The notes under the pieces were generated by a model. The model searched no databases and was not told the DNA's origin. It saw only the letters and a list, made by a program, of their open reading frames with translations. A program made the position numbers and the translations under genes. Shown here one piece after another: positions 1-11,881 of a DNA stretch of 64,000 nt (positions are counted from its first letter, which is position 1; every line of letters starts with the position of its first letter). Source of the DNA: Bugula neritina (lineage: Eukaryota; Bryozoa; Gymnolaemata; Cheilostomatida; Bugulidae); NCBI GenBank assembly GCA_964035545.1, contig OZ037773.1, positions 9,140,751 through 9,204,750 of the forward strand, read 5' to 3'.

Positions 1-193
1 AAATTATCTATTTCATGTTTATTTGGTCATTGACATTGCCTCAATTATTATCTCAAGCTTTATAATACTCAGTTCAATTTGATAAAAAGTTTCAAGCTAA
101 AATTATTGAAATTGATTTTACTAACAATTGCAAGTTTATTAAAAGCATATATGCATATTGTAATTTAGCTGAAACTCGAAAATGTATTTTCAG

Positions 194-3100
194 AACCCCA
201 GTTTAATAACTGCCCTCTTCTAAACTCATTCAACTATAACTACAAGACGTGGGATGAACACATTTTTGAAACTGTGGATCTTCATGCCGAGAGTATTCTG
301 ATCAAGGTGCGTCACTTTGATGTGATGTCGTGTGTATAAAATGCATGAGAAAATATCTTTTCACCTAAACAGGAGTAAAAGCAAGAGCTGTCTACAATAA
401 TAAAAAAATGAGAAAGCCACACTATTTAAACTAACCGGTTCACAGGTTCTGGTCAAAAAACAAAGCAGCAAAAATGAGTAGGATGCAGTATTGAAAAGTC
501 TTATTAATTCAAAAGTTTACGATAAACATATTTGCTATTATAAAAAGAAATTCCAATTTCTTTCCTCTAATTAATAAAAAATTGTCTTTTGTAGGAAATG
601 GAATATGCAAAGCTGTCAGATGACACAAGTCTACGAATAAAGTACAGCGCTTTAACCGCAGTTTTTATTCAGAACTCAGGATTCAGCCATTGCGCTACAT
701 GGTATGTCTAAACTGTTTTCTATTTTAGTGACAACATTAAAGTAACAAAAGCTACACTGCCTTAGCTTAATGGTTATAAGAGAACTAGAATAGTTAGTGC
801 TAGATAATGTGGCAAAGTCTCAGTAGGGTCATTACTAATGACATATAAATAGCTTATAGTGACAATTGCTCTTGTGTTTAAAGCAGATTGAAGCCCCTTT
901 AACCATTTTAAGGTGAAAGGCACAGCTATTAGTTCTTTTAAAAATTTCTATTGTCATCCATTTGAATAACAAAATAAGCTAAAGTGACTTTATAGGAGAA
1001 CCAAATTATTTTAAAGTTAAGAAATAACTGTGGTTGACTATAATATATATAATTATATTATTAGAATAATATAATATATAACTATATATTAATATTTTGT
1101 TAGGGTTATTGTTAGAATTGTTTTTGAAGCTGCTTACAGATACAAGTAGAACTAATTGAATTGATTATTTGTCTTGCCACACTATTTGCAGTGTCTCAAT
1201 TTGTTTTGTCAATTAGATTTCTTGTTATATATACAAGTTGTAAACAGTTACATTTATGCATGGTTGCTTGTGCTAATGTATGCTAAATGTGTGGTGACTC
1301 TAAATATAAATAAGGTTCTTTTTGTGTCTTCATTAAGGTTTGTTGAAATAGACGGAAATAAGTGCAGCCCTACACTGGACTACGTGTTGCATGTCAACCC
1401 ACCCAACCACCAGACCTACTGGGAAGACCATGGGAGAGTGAGAACATGTGAGAATATATTTAATAGTAAAATTGAGTTTTTAATAGCAACACTGCAGTCA
1501 TATAAGTTTGTTAAATATATAAGTTTAGGTAAACCACATGTGTGCTTTTAACTTCATCTTATTTGATTAAAAATAAAAATTACAAATATTAAATAATGAA
1601 AAAAAAATTCACAATCAGAATATCAATTATATTATTAGTCAAGCAGCTACAATATATTTTAATTTTGACACAGATAACACCTTTTAAACTGATTTTAACT
1701 GAAGTATTACGAGTTTGTATGTTCATAAACACTTGAAGAGATATAGCTGTAGCGAAATAAGTTTATTCATTCACTACTATAGACCGTATATATAGCGTAA
1801 TACTTTTAGTTTAACTGCGCAAGTTATCCATGTACTCAGCATATATGTTACACAATATTGATGGTTCAAAACGCTTTTAATCAAGATCTTTTCACACAAT
1901 CACAAAGATTGAGTTTCATCAATATTTTTTTAAAAATCATCCTAAAAATCTAATAACAAACACAAAGCCTTACTAAAAGATTCGAAGCACTAAATTAATA
2001 TATTAACCTGTATGAAGCTAGTTTAATAGTTGACTGCTTAACTATACTTATACGCTACAATCCATACATACACTGTTTTATAATGTATATATTTCGTGAA
2101 TTTTACATCAAAAATAGCATCAAATAAATTAGATAAAAATATACTTAAGGGTATTTTACAAATTCAAAATAACATAATTCTATTGTAGAAATGTGCTTTT
2201 TTATAAATTGATTTGCTTATTTTGCTAGATAAGATCAAAACCTAAGCAGTGGTGGTTTAAAATATGCACAGAAATTTGAATTCTATATATAGCTTTTATG
2301 TTTATTACAATTTTGCTAATTAGCCGACAAAGATCTAAATTGTTATAATACTTGCCTGTAAATGCAATAGAGTACGTAAGATACAGATCCTAAAATGTAT
2401 AAGGAAATTTTGTCTCAATTTAGTGGAGGGTATATGTGACAACCCCTTATCAGCTGGAGAGCATGTGATAGCCCTGCGCATTGGCAGATGTGTGGATGAA
2501 TATGATCAGCCAACTCTTGTTGTCAGTGGAGGACTGAACACTTATTCACGTCTGCATGTAGAGGAAGTACGAAGAGGTCATGTGACTGACGCAGGTTCGT
2601 TATTTTTTGCAGTTGGCAGAAAATTATATATTTTTATACAGATTTTTGTCATCAAACCTTCCAAGAAATAGATGATTTACACAAACCAATTTCAAAGTTT
2701 TGGATAAAAATAGACAAAGAGCTGTAGTTATTACTCCATGTTATATTAATGAAGTTTAAACGCGGTTGATTTTTATAAAGTGTCAACATGCTTCTATGGC
2801 TATGTTAACTTCAGTTACTTAAAGTTTGACCTGATGACAACATGAGTAATAAACACTCTACGTATTATAAGGATGCCAGTAAGAGCTGATGCTGTTATAC
2901 TTAGCTGTGTCCTGCATGCTATATCAGTATAGGCTGTGTCTTTAACAATATTTTCAGTTAGTATATAATATATTTAGCTATACTATTGCAACTGGCACAA
3001 GTTGAATGCTATACATGAATAAACTCAAAATTTAGAGCATTGTTAGGCCTACTATTATCATTACTGTAAGCTTAGCATTTGACTTGCAGTGCTTTCAAGG

Positions 3101-4419
3101 AACAGAAAGATGTACAGAAACCTCGTAGGCAACCTGGAACGGATCCACTACTGGGGAGAGATCAAGGAGGATGACGAAGCAGATCTCTACTCTGTGACGT
3201 ACAAGAAACAGCTCTCTACAACCGGAGTTAGAGTGACCTCTAGTGGTGGACACCGTGTAAAGTTTAACTTCAACACTTCCGAGTGTAGCAGATGGTAAGT
3301 GATAAAGCAATAGGTGTACATAATAGATTTTATAAGTTTTATTAACCTAATGAGTGCCTGAATAAATTGTGCAAGATCAGCAAACTATAGTTTTTAATTT
3401 TATGAATTGTAGTTTGTCTGACGAGTGGCAAAAATAATCTTAAATTGTTTTAATATATTATTTATTCAACAAGACCTCTAAATCTTTTTAATTGGTTAAA
3501 AAGTAAATTTTTTGATTGCTTGTGCAGCAGTTTATTTTTAACACAAATTTAGTTATTTTACTTAAAGGTACTTTAAAATAGATGGTGCTGAATGTACAAA
3601 CCCGGGAGCTATAGAAGGGCTGTTCTATTACAACATGAATAGTGAGGTTTACTACCCCATGCAAGGTTTGATAACTCCAAGTTAGAAATTCTACAAATCG
3701 ACACCTTTATAACTTATATTTGCATAATTTCACTGATAATGAGCGTTAAAACTGAAATAATGTGTTTTCTATAGTTCAATGCAGTGTAAACCAGAAGTTT
3801 AGGTCTTAATTTCTTTTATAGTTTATAGTTATTTTATTTTTACTTTTTTTTAACTAAAGCAGAGTTAGTTAAATTTCAAATTTATTTATTAAATTTATTT
3901 ATAAAAGGAAAAATTTTGGCTTTCCAACTTTCCTAGTGAGTATTTTTAAATTCCAGCCAAAATTAGATGGAAATGCTTGTCATTAACCAATCACATCAAG
4001 TTTACTAGTCACTAATATATAATTAATACTATAAGCCTCACCATATTCTGATTAGTTTTAATATTGTAATTATCAAGAGGCAGCACGCAATTACACAGTT
4101 ACGTTGTTGATCTTAGTCTTACGAGAGGCATTTTTGTAATGCTGGATAACTAGAATGTGCATTAAATGTTTTATGTCTATAAATCACATTTGTTTGAAAA
4201 AATACAGTAGATTCTATTGTGACACAACTTTCAGTCAGTGGAGTTTGCCAAGGAGTATCAGCTGGAACTCATGCTATCACATACGCTGTTGGGGCGTGTC
4301 AAGACTACCCCAGTTCTGATGCTAGAACAGGATGGTCCTCATCTTTCAACATCTTCATAGAAGAGTTGAGAGTGGAATCTGTGACTACCTGCACTTCACT
4401 GCCAGCAAACTGTGACTAA
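194..4419 (+). CDS. CTHRC1-like extracellular protein with two tandem C-terminal domains (5' end outside window)
   Basis: Seven exons join in frame: 194-306, 595-701, 1338-1447, 2424-2594, 3090-3294, 3568-3665 and 4211-4419 (TAA). All have AG acceptors and GT donors, and the phases match (0, 2, 1, 1, 2, 1). The product resembles the C-terminal domain of collagen triple helix repeat-containing protein 1, a secreted glycoprotein: a Trp-(Tyr/Phe)-x-x-(Ile/Phe)-(Asp/Asn)-Gly core (WYFKIDGAEC in the second copy), then a (L/V)xG(I/V)C segment and a Cys-rich end with GACQDYPSSDARTGW and FIEEL. Exons 1-4 encode one copy (WFVEIDGNKC, LEGICDNP) and exons 5-7 a second. The collagen-like stalk and signal peptide are not seen and would lie before position 1. 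The domain assignment rests on remembered family motifs. The two-domain arrangement is inferred from the exon phases. Confidence 0.75.
752..910 (+). repeat. degenerate tRNA-derived SINE copy in intron
   Basis: An A-box-like TAGCTTAATGG and a middle part resembling the clearer copies near 9.8 and 25.5 kb (CAGTAGGGTCATTA, ACAATTGCTC) indicate an old SINE of the same family in intron 2 of the CTHRC1-like gene. The 3' tail is poorly preserved. Confidence 0.45.
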
Positions 4420-4600
4420 TCACCGTGACTAGTGACTGTGAATAATTACTGGAATATTATAGTGACCATGACTAGTGACTGGTCATTATTAAGTGTGACT
4501 ATTGACTGTGACTATTTACTGTGGATAATGACTGTGACTATAGTGACCACGATTAATGACTGGTCATTATTATAAATGTGACTATTGAGAGTGTTACTAT
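4407..4600. repeat. degenerate GTGACTA-type tandem repeat
   Basis: Variants of GTGACTATTGACT and GACTGGTCATTATT recur irregularly. The array begins at the last codons and stop of the CTHRC1-like gene (AACTGTGACTAA) and forms its 3' UTR. It may have grown from the coding end itself. Confidence 0.7.
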
Positions 4601-5294
4601 ATTAAGTGTGAATATAGTAATTATATATGGGTATTGCATATTTTGAGTGCCAGCAAACAAGACATATGATTTATTGGAATTTTTCAGCACAGTTTTATTT
4701 GAAGTTCATTCATATTAGGTGTTAATGTAATGCATATGAATAAATGTCAATATGTGTTTACAGCTATTATAATATATATAGCTATATAGCTATATGATAT
4801 CTGTTGTATTATTATAATAAAGTGATATGCTATAGTGTTGAATACTAGAAAATAAGCTTTTGGGTTTAGTTTAGAGCATACATGTTTAAATACATTACAA
4901 AAACACATAAAAACTCGTTTTTGAAGTTTGAGTTACAAAGGAAGGAAATAAAGTCTAGACAATTACAATCAAATATTGTATTAATGCTGCTAGCGTTATA
5001 TATCTGAGCAAATAAAATGATGCAGCAAATAATATGACGAAGTCAAGTAAAACTCTAAAACAGTAACCCTTACGGTTACCCTGTAGCTCTTTAGACAAAA
5101 AGTAAAACTATGAGGATTGTCTTTATTTTTTCAGTAAAATTGAAATTTTTGCATTTGATTTCTACTTCTCTATAATATACCAAAACAATTTTTAGTAAAG
5201 TAGATAAAAGTGTTACCAGATCTTACTTTGATAGTAAATTGCTGAAAGTCCAACATGCAGTTGGAATAACATGGAGTTGGATAAATTGTACACG
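4601..5294. other. intergenic, convergent 3' ends
   Basis: AT-rich spacer between the CTHRC1-like gene (+) and the first TRIM-like gene (-). It holds AATAAA-type signals (for example near 4738) and no supportable gene. Confidence 0.6.
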
Positions 5295-8200
5295 TTATAT
5301 TTCACGCTTTACAAGGTCAAACAAAGCTACGCCATTTTCGTAGCAAGCCACAGCCAACTGCGTACCATCAGCAGAAACTGCGATATCACATCTCGTTTGC
5401 GAAGAAGCTAACTTTTGGTGCTTCAGACTTTGGAGAAATTTACCTTGAAAAAAAAATTAACCTAAACAAAACTCTGTCATTTAATGAAAAATATTTATAA
5501 ACATATTGTTACTAATTCTATTGCTATCCATCTGATTAAATGCAGCTAATAAATTCAGGTCTTACCTTCCTCTGATATGATGTTTATAGCTGGAATCTGA
5601 GCACCTGTTGCAGTATCATTGATTAGAGTCAGACAGTAGATCCATCCTCTTAAATCAACACTCAAGGCTGTAGGATTTATCACTCCAAGACAAGTCCAGA
5701 CGTGCTCTAGCTTCTGATTGACTAATCTGAACTTACTAACACTCCCAATCTTACTATCAGAGATCAATACTGACTGACCTGGCAAAGCATGTATGGCAGT
5801 AGGGTTTTGGAGGCCAATCAGTTTTACTGTACAGATTAAACCTCCTCTACTGGAATATACTAGAACCTGTTTTGTGTTAGGGTTAAGTACAATGATGTCT
5901 GATGTACTTGGCATGACAGTAACCAGGTTGTTCATGTATGAAGAAGAAAAACTAAAACTAGCCACAGCATTTTGCAGTTTCAAGTCAGTAGAAAATAGCA
6001 TAAATACAGGACTTCCACCACCGAAATCATTGGTACTAGAAATTCCAGCAATGAAATTTTTACCAACAGCTACAGAGCCAATGTAGTTTGTCTGATCAAT
6101 TTGAGTTAGTATTGATCCAGATTTTGTGTCGTACTGATAAAGGTAGCTTTCACCACCAGAAAGCAGTGAGCCATTCTCCATCCAGCAGACGGTTGACGAA
6201 TAATGTCTAGAAGTCAGCTGCTTAACAAATCTCAATGCAGCAGAAGATGAACAATCTTGAATGAATATCATTGCATCTTTCTGAAATTTTCCTGAAAAAT
6301 ACAGTAAAATGGTGAAAAAGTGTAATTCTATCGCACCAAGCACAAAGTTTTTCGTTTTATCTATTTAATGTTTGGTCAGTTATCTGAACAAATATTCTGA
6401 AAGATTTTACATACTTCTTTTATTTTTATTATTACTGCTAATTTTAAATATAGCTGTTTCAACTATCTCAATTTTTAAAAGAAAATAGGCATATATTTTT
6501 AATTTTGTCACAAAGTTTTAAGGTTTTCAAGGTTAGCATATAATGTTAAAAGACAAACAAAAAGACGAAAATTCAACTTTTAACCAACCTTCAAAATTAC
6601 ACTCACCTTTGAAGAGTTGACATGGCTGAATAATCTTGTTCACCGCATCTTTCAGCTGTGAAATGCTGTCAATTCTTTTAGTCACAACTGCTACATGATT
6701 GCTGTGGGCTAAGAAACGGTTAGAAGTTCTCCACAAATTCTGAAATTCTTCCCGGATTTCAAAAACCATTGCAGAATATTTCTCAGCTTGAGCAACGTTA
6801 GAACTAAGATTTTTGTAAATTCCATCTTTGGCAGCTTCACGTTGCTTGTTTATATTTTCAATCTATACATATCAGAAACACAAGGTAATGAGATGGAACA
6901 GAAAGTACGTACTGAGATAGAACAGAAAGTATGTAATGAGATAGAACAGAAAGTACGTGGTTAAAAAACTATCAAAACTGCTGGTTTGATGCTTGAGTTG
7001 AACCAGCTTGATTTCATGTCAGCATTAACAATTATAAGTATACAAAAAACAAATCATTATCTTTTACAATTTAACCTAATCATTTTCAACATATTTTCCA
7101 ATATTTAAAAATTTGATATAGTTGCTTACCTGTTCCTCAGCCGAGATTTCAACTTCTTTAACCATTTCGAAGGCTCTATTCTCAATATCGGCAATGCCAA
7201 TCCAAGCTTCCTTTTCTTTTTTACTGATTTCAGAAAGTTTACAAGAAAGAGACATCATTGATGCTTTGATCTCTTCTCTTATATCATCAGCAAAACTTTC
7301 CAAGGAAACAATTGTGTGGGAAACATTAGCTGCTGTGGTCTCATCTACTTAAATCAAAAAGTTATTAAAAATGTAGATCCTGCATTGGCTTGTTATATTA
7401 TGTGCTAGAAAATTATCAATCATATAAAATATTTTTTAATTTGAAACTCTGTCAATACTAAAAAAACTAAGAAAACACAAAATTACCTCTTGTTTTACAA
7501 AGTCCACCTGTTTCACACTTGACACAGAATATCTGACAGCACTTTGCACATACTAGTTGGTGATACTCAGTCTCATGATCTTTACACTGCTCTCTCTGAT
7601 ACTTGGTGAAGTTTGCAGTGTACTCACTTATGGTCAGGGTTGAGTGAGGAGTAAAAGAAAAGGTTTTCTCAAACTCTTCATGGGTCTAAAAAACAATAGT
7701 AACTTCAAAGTGAAAGTGAAACTTTTAAGTGAAGAAAATACTAATCGCATACATGTATCTCTGATATTTAGTTTACAGTTAGGAGTTGTGCCCACTAGCA
7801 TGTGCTTCTATTAACCTAATTATCTTATAGAGAAGTCTTATAGAAATCTCAATTGACTCATTGCAGCATTGCAGTTATTAAATACTTTTTTTAAAGACAT
7901 GAAAATTACTGTAAAGCATTCACAGCTTTTTAACAAAGTAATGTAGCACAGACCTTCAAAGCATATAATTACTAGAATGTGCTAGTACAATCCTAAGCCA
8001 TTGTATTGTATATATTACATACATGCCCAGCAATTATGTGCTCTCACTATCGACCTTTTTATGCTGGCAAGACAATGCAGAACAATTATTTTCATCAACA
8101 TCAGCTGTAATCTTTTGTATTTCACCATTCTTATATATATTCTGGATTTATGTGAACTTTTTTTGAGAGAAACAACTTTTGCACAAATAAACACTTATAT

Positions 8201-9229
8201 ATATAGGAAATAATGGTCTTACACTAAATCTAAATTAGGTGAGCACCTATTCATCAAATGCAATGGAAATGCAGTGTATGACAAAAGTTCTTTTGGCTAC
8301 TCTTTGATACTATAAAAAGACATTTACTGTATAGTGACGACTAAATAACAAGTAAAACCCAAGATTGAGTAACTACAATGACATGTATAGGTGGTACAAA
8401 TTGATTAATAAACAGTTTATACAGAACCACTAGACAACAGAACTAGGCTACAAGTTAAGGATGAATGTGCATGACTGCATGTTTATATATATTCAAAGAT
8501 TTACAGCAGAAATTGTTGCTTTGTTGATCAAAAAAGGGTAAGTACTATTTTATTACCAGATCATCATTTATTGCAGTTATTAAATGGTTTAAAAGTGGTA
8601 TATAAAGGTGTTGCAATAATACAGACACTATATTTAGTAAAACTACAACCCAACAGGTTCCTCTATTCTTAAACGTAAAAGCAGGAGAACATGCGGGTCT
8701 AATTTATATATCATTGGTTTGATATACAACAAGAGTTAGTATAGCAAAAGCTATTGCATGCATGGTAATTTTATGGCTATGCATGGTAGGTGTTGAATAC
8801 CTTAAAATGCTCTGCACACATCTTCTTCATGCAGTCCTGACAGAACATCACAGCTTTTTGTTTATCTCCAGTGCAGACGTCGCATGGGATGGAGTCACTC
8901 TCCTCAGTTTTACCGACAGTCATCACTTTCACTTTACGCAGAGTCTCAAAGCTAGCTATTTCCTGTGCTTTTCTACAATTATTATTTAAGTAATAACATT
9001 GAGCTATGGTTATATGTTTAAAGTTGAACTTGCTTACATCTTCAAGCTAAGCTTATTGTACCTACCCACACACAGCACAGTCAACTCTGCCCAACTTCTC
9101 ATAGTCAGCTTGTATACAGGGTAGACAGAAGATATGAGAACATGGAAGTTCTCTTGGATCAGTCATATAAGTTAGTCTCTGTAGACAGTATCCACAGCTG
9201 TAGTCCTCAGTCAGTGCAGCAGACGCCAT
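5295..9229 (-). CDS. TRIM-like E3 ubiquitin ligase candidate, copy 1 (RING, two B-boxes, coiled coil, NHL-like)
   Basis: Seven exons on the minus strand, 9229-9066, 8972-8801, 7685-7487, 7347-7130, 6862-6607, 6291-5566 and 5443-5295, join to 1,884 bp (627 aa plus stop). All splice sites are canonical and all phases match. Residues 1-55 form a C3HC4 RING (C12, C15, C30, H32, C35, C38, C51, C54). A Cys-rich B-box-1-like segment follows (CDVC, CQDC, CAEH), then B-box 2 (CKDH, CAKC, CVKC), a helical coiled-coil region (about 180-335) and a C-terminal region of about 290 residues with repeated hydrophobic/Gly strands, like the NHL propellers of TRIM2/3/56-type proteins. Ubiquitin ligase activity is inferred from the RING and architecture. 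The start is the ATG just before the RING. A similar gene lies downstream at 11.9-16.3 kb. Confidence 0.85.
6881..6962. repeat. intronic tandem repeat, about three units
   Basis: GAGATAGAACAGAAAGTA recurs three times with small variants in the intron between exons 4 and 5 of TRIM-like copy 1. It is not coding. Confidence 0.75.
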
Positions 9230-9709
9230 CTTGAATCGAAGACTTGTATCACAACTACAGCATTCAGGGAGCTGTCGACTACCTGATAAACAGCAGTTAA
9301 TAATTAACAGCTTCAATAGGATATGAACTTTCAAGCTGATTTGGCTATATAGCACAGAAAAGGACTGTTCTATTGTAATGGAGAATCCCCTGTTTAACAA
9401 TCGCATTGTTGTCATAATCCGTTAAAGCTGAAATCAATATTGACTACTCCTTGATAACTTTGATCACAAATTGATTAGTTGTTGCAATACGTAATCTCAT
9501 TATATAACACACTGAGCAATGCAAAAGATGCTTTTTAGTTTAGTTGTATAGGGCAAAGAATTTGTAGCTAAGTAAAGTTTATAAATGTGGAAATGTGACA
9601 TCATGCACATGCAATTTTGGCACAACCACATACAGTACAATGTTTTTGAACTGCTTCTATTTTACTTGATATAACTCTGTCAATATTATGCACAATATAA
9701 GCTTTACCT

Positions 9710-9900
9710 GCAGGCAGTTGAGGTCTATTAGTTAGTAAACACCAGGTCAGTGGTTTGAATCTCAGTAAAGGCCAATGGTGATGCTATTGGAAGGTCATTC
9801 GGTCACAATTACTCTATTGTCACAACAGAAAGCAATTTCTTTGCATGCCAACTAAAAACCCTTTCCATCAGGGTTTCCACAGAGATGGTGACTATATAAA
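9710..9900 (+). repeat. tRNA-derived SINE copy
   Basis: B-box-like GGTTTGAATCTC at about 9752, a central TCACAATTACTC, and a conserved 3' part (CCCTTTCCATCAGGG ... GGTGACTATA) shared with copies at 16.9 and 25.5 kb. Confidence 0.65.
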
Positions 9901-10836
9901 GTATAAACCTACATACAGATTATACTCCTAAACTACTAGTTGTTTTTCGTTGCTGTTATAAATTGAACACAAGTGTTTGAAGGTAGAAATTTGTAAATAT
10001 TGGATGCAATAATATCTAATGATAAATAATACAATATAAGTCCCGTATATGAAACATGGTAAAAATTAAAGGAAAATTCACATGGCAGTTGATTTTTGAT
10101 TTAACATTAATAATGCTGCATAAAATTTCTTCAGATTAGCAATTGGATTCAGTCTGCACATGCACAAGATGTTTGTTTGTTTTACTATACAATGCCCAAC
10201 CCCTTGAATTGTTTATAGTTGCGTTTTGGAGGAAAGCTTGAGCAGTTCATTTCAACTGCACAGGTCGAGTTGTCAGATTTTTGCAATGTTGACATCGGAT
10301 TTGCTCAAGCATGTTGGTAATGAAAATATATGTGTTTAAACAAACCTAAACTTTAGTAGTTAAATGTATCTACATATTTTGAGTAACGACAAATAAAAAA
10401 AACACATACTTTAAAGTGTTTTATCTGAAGTTTATTTATGAGTGTAAATATTGTTATATTTTTCAGAATAACGCTATGGTGAGTTCTAAAGCATGCAATT
10501 ATTCCAGTGGTCAGTTACGTAAGTGAGTATGAATTACACTAGCTTTAATGTGGAAAAGATAGATATATATTTAAAGTATTCGTATAAAAAAAGGATTACA
10601 TTCAGCTGCCCTGAATTAACACAATAAAAGTAGCACTATACACATGTAACATCTAGACTCTAGCAAGCCTACTCTCTAACTCTCCATTCTGAAGCTTTCT
10701 GCTTCGCAGGGGGTAATCACGTGAATCATGTGATTGGATATTCTTGTCGTATGCCACGCCTACACATTTCTAACACGGAGGTATGCCCCGTGATTACACT
10801 TCCACTATCCATTACAATATTACACTTAAACCCCCT

Positions 10837-11507
10837 ATTCACACTTACCGTACCGTACGCCGTAACAGCAAATTTTAGCGATTTTTGTTAACATCCGGGC
10901 TAAATCGTACTCCGGTTTACGTTGCGGCGTTGATCAAGCAATGCTTGATTCAAAAAATCACGGCGGGCTCCTATTGGGTAGAGTTGATCTGGTACTAAAA
11001 TTTAAAGAACATTTTCGCTAGTTTATTTTAATCGCTTATTTTTGATTTAATTTAATCAATTCAAAAGTTTTAAAAGATTAAAAAATCTTTATCCGGCTTG
11101 TTTGAATTAAACTCAGCTTAAAAATCTAGCTTTCTATAATCACAAAATCAAGCAAACCAAAAACTTAAAAATGATTTGGACGGCTTAAATATTCATTATT
11201 TAAATTAGTTTGCACAATTATTTTAAAAACGAATATATTTAAAAAAAAGATTCATTTCATGTAATTGCTTTTATTTAGTAAATAGCATTTATATAACATC
11301 TTTTGATAAGAATGTTGCGAATAAGTTGTAAATAATATTCAAAGGCGTTCAAATCACCGCAGACAAGAGTTGGCTTTATTATGATTGGTCACAGCTCAAC
11401 GTCATGCATTGTACTTTTACGGCAATGTGTGAACACCCGTTGACAAAATGCAACAGCTTCGCCATTTTATTTTTGCTGTTACGGCGTACGATACGGTAAG
11501 TGTGAAT
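10837..11507. mobile_element. non-autonomous DNA transposon (MITE-like), 671 bp
   Basis: The ends form a 36-bp near-perfect inverted repeat: ATTCACACTTACCGTA at 10837 and its complement ending at 11507, including the palindromic CGTACGCCGTAACAGC. The interior is non-coding and AT-rich. No clear target duplication or transposase family could be assigned. Its base composition is more CpG-rich than the surroundings at the TIRs. Confidence 0.75.
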
Positions 11508-11881
11508 GATGGGAAAGGAATCATAAATATTAAAAATTCATATTAGTAAAATGGTGAACCTGCATAAAACTGCAGTCAAAGGAATTGTTGCTTCTAACAA
11601 AAATAAATATTTCCTTTTCTTATTATATGATATTTTTTTATTTTTTTTGTCTTTTTTGATAAACAAATGATGTAATTTTAAAAAACTCTAGTACTTCTAT
11701 TTAAATTGGCTAAGTGTTTCTACTCATTTAAACCCTTTGCTACAGGAGTTAAAAATTTTAATTCTACTACAACCCTAATAAATCGTGCATTATAAAATAT
11801 TGATTTTGTTAACAAAGTTCTTAGCAGCTAAAGTAGAGTCAAGGACAAAATGGGTCTGCTGTGAATGCTTAGCAGAGAAGC

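Larger units (their letters stand above)
9230..11881. other. intergenic between the two TRIM-like genes
   Basis: Contains the upstream region of TRIM-like copy 1. Positions 9500-9600 are similar to 16575-16665 upstream of copy 2 (shared ACTGAGCAAT, TTTAGTTTAGTTGTA, AGTAAAGTT), so the duplicated unit includes upstream DNA. A SINE and a MITE also lie here (separate entries). No other gene could be supported. Confidence 0.6.

Noticed and set aside
1174-1551. 125-aa plus-strand frame
   Set aside because: Only its middle (1338-1447) is an exon of the CTHRC1-like gene; the rest is intron.
5793-6086. Plus-strand frame inside the NHL-like exon
   Set aside because: Antisense shadow of TRIM-like copy 1, whose exon structure is complete.
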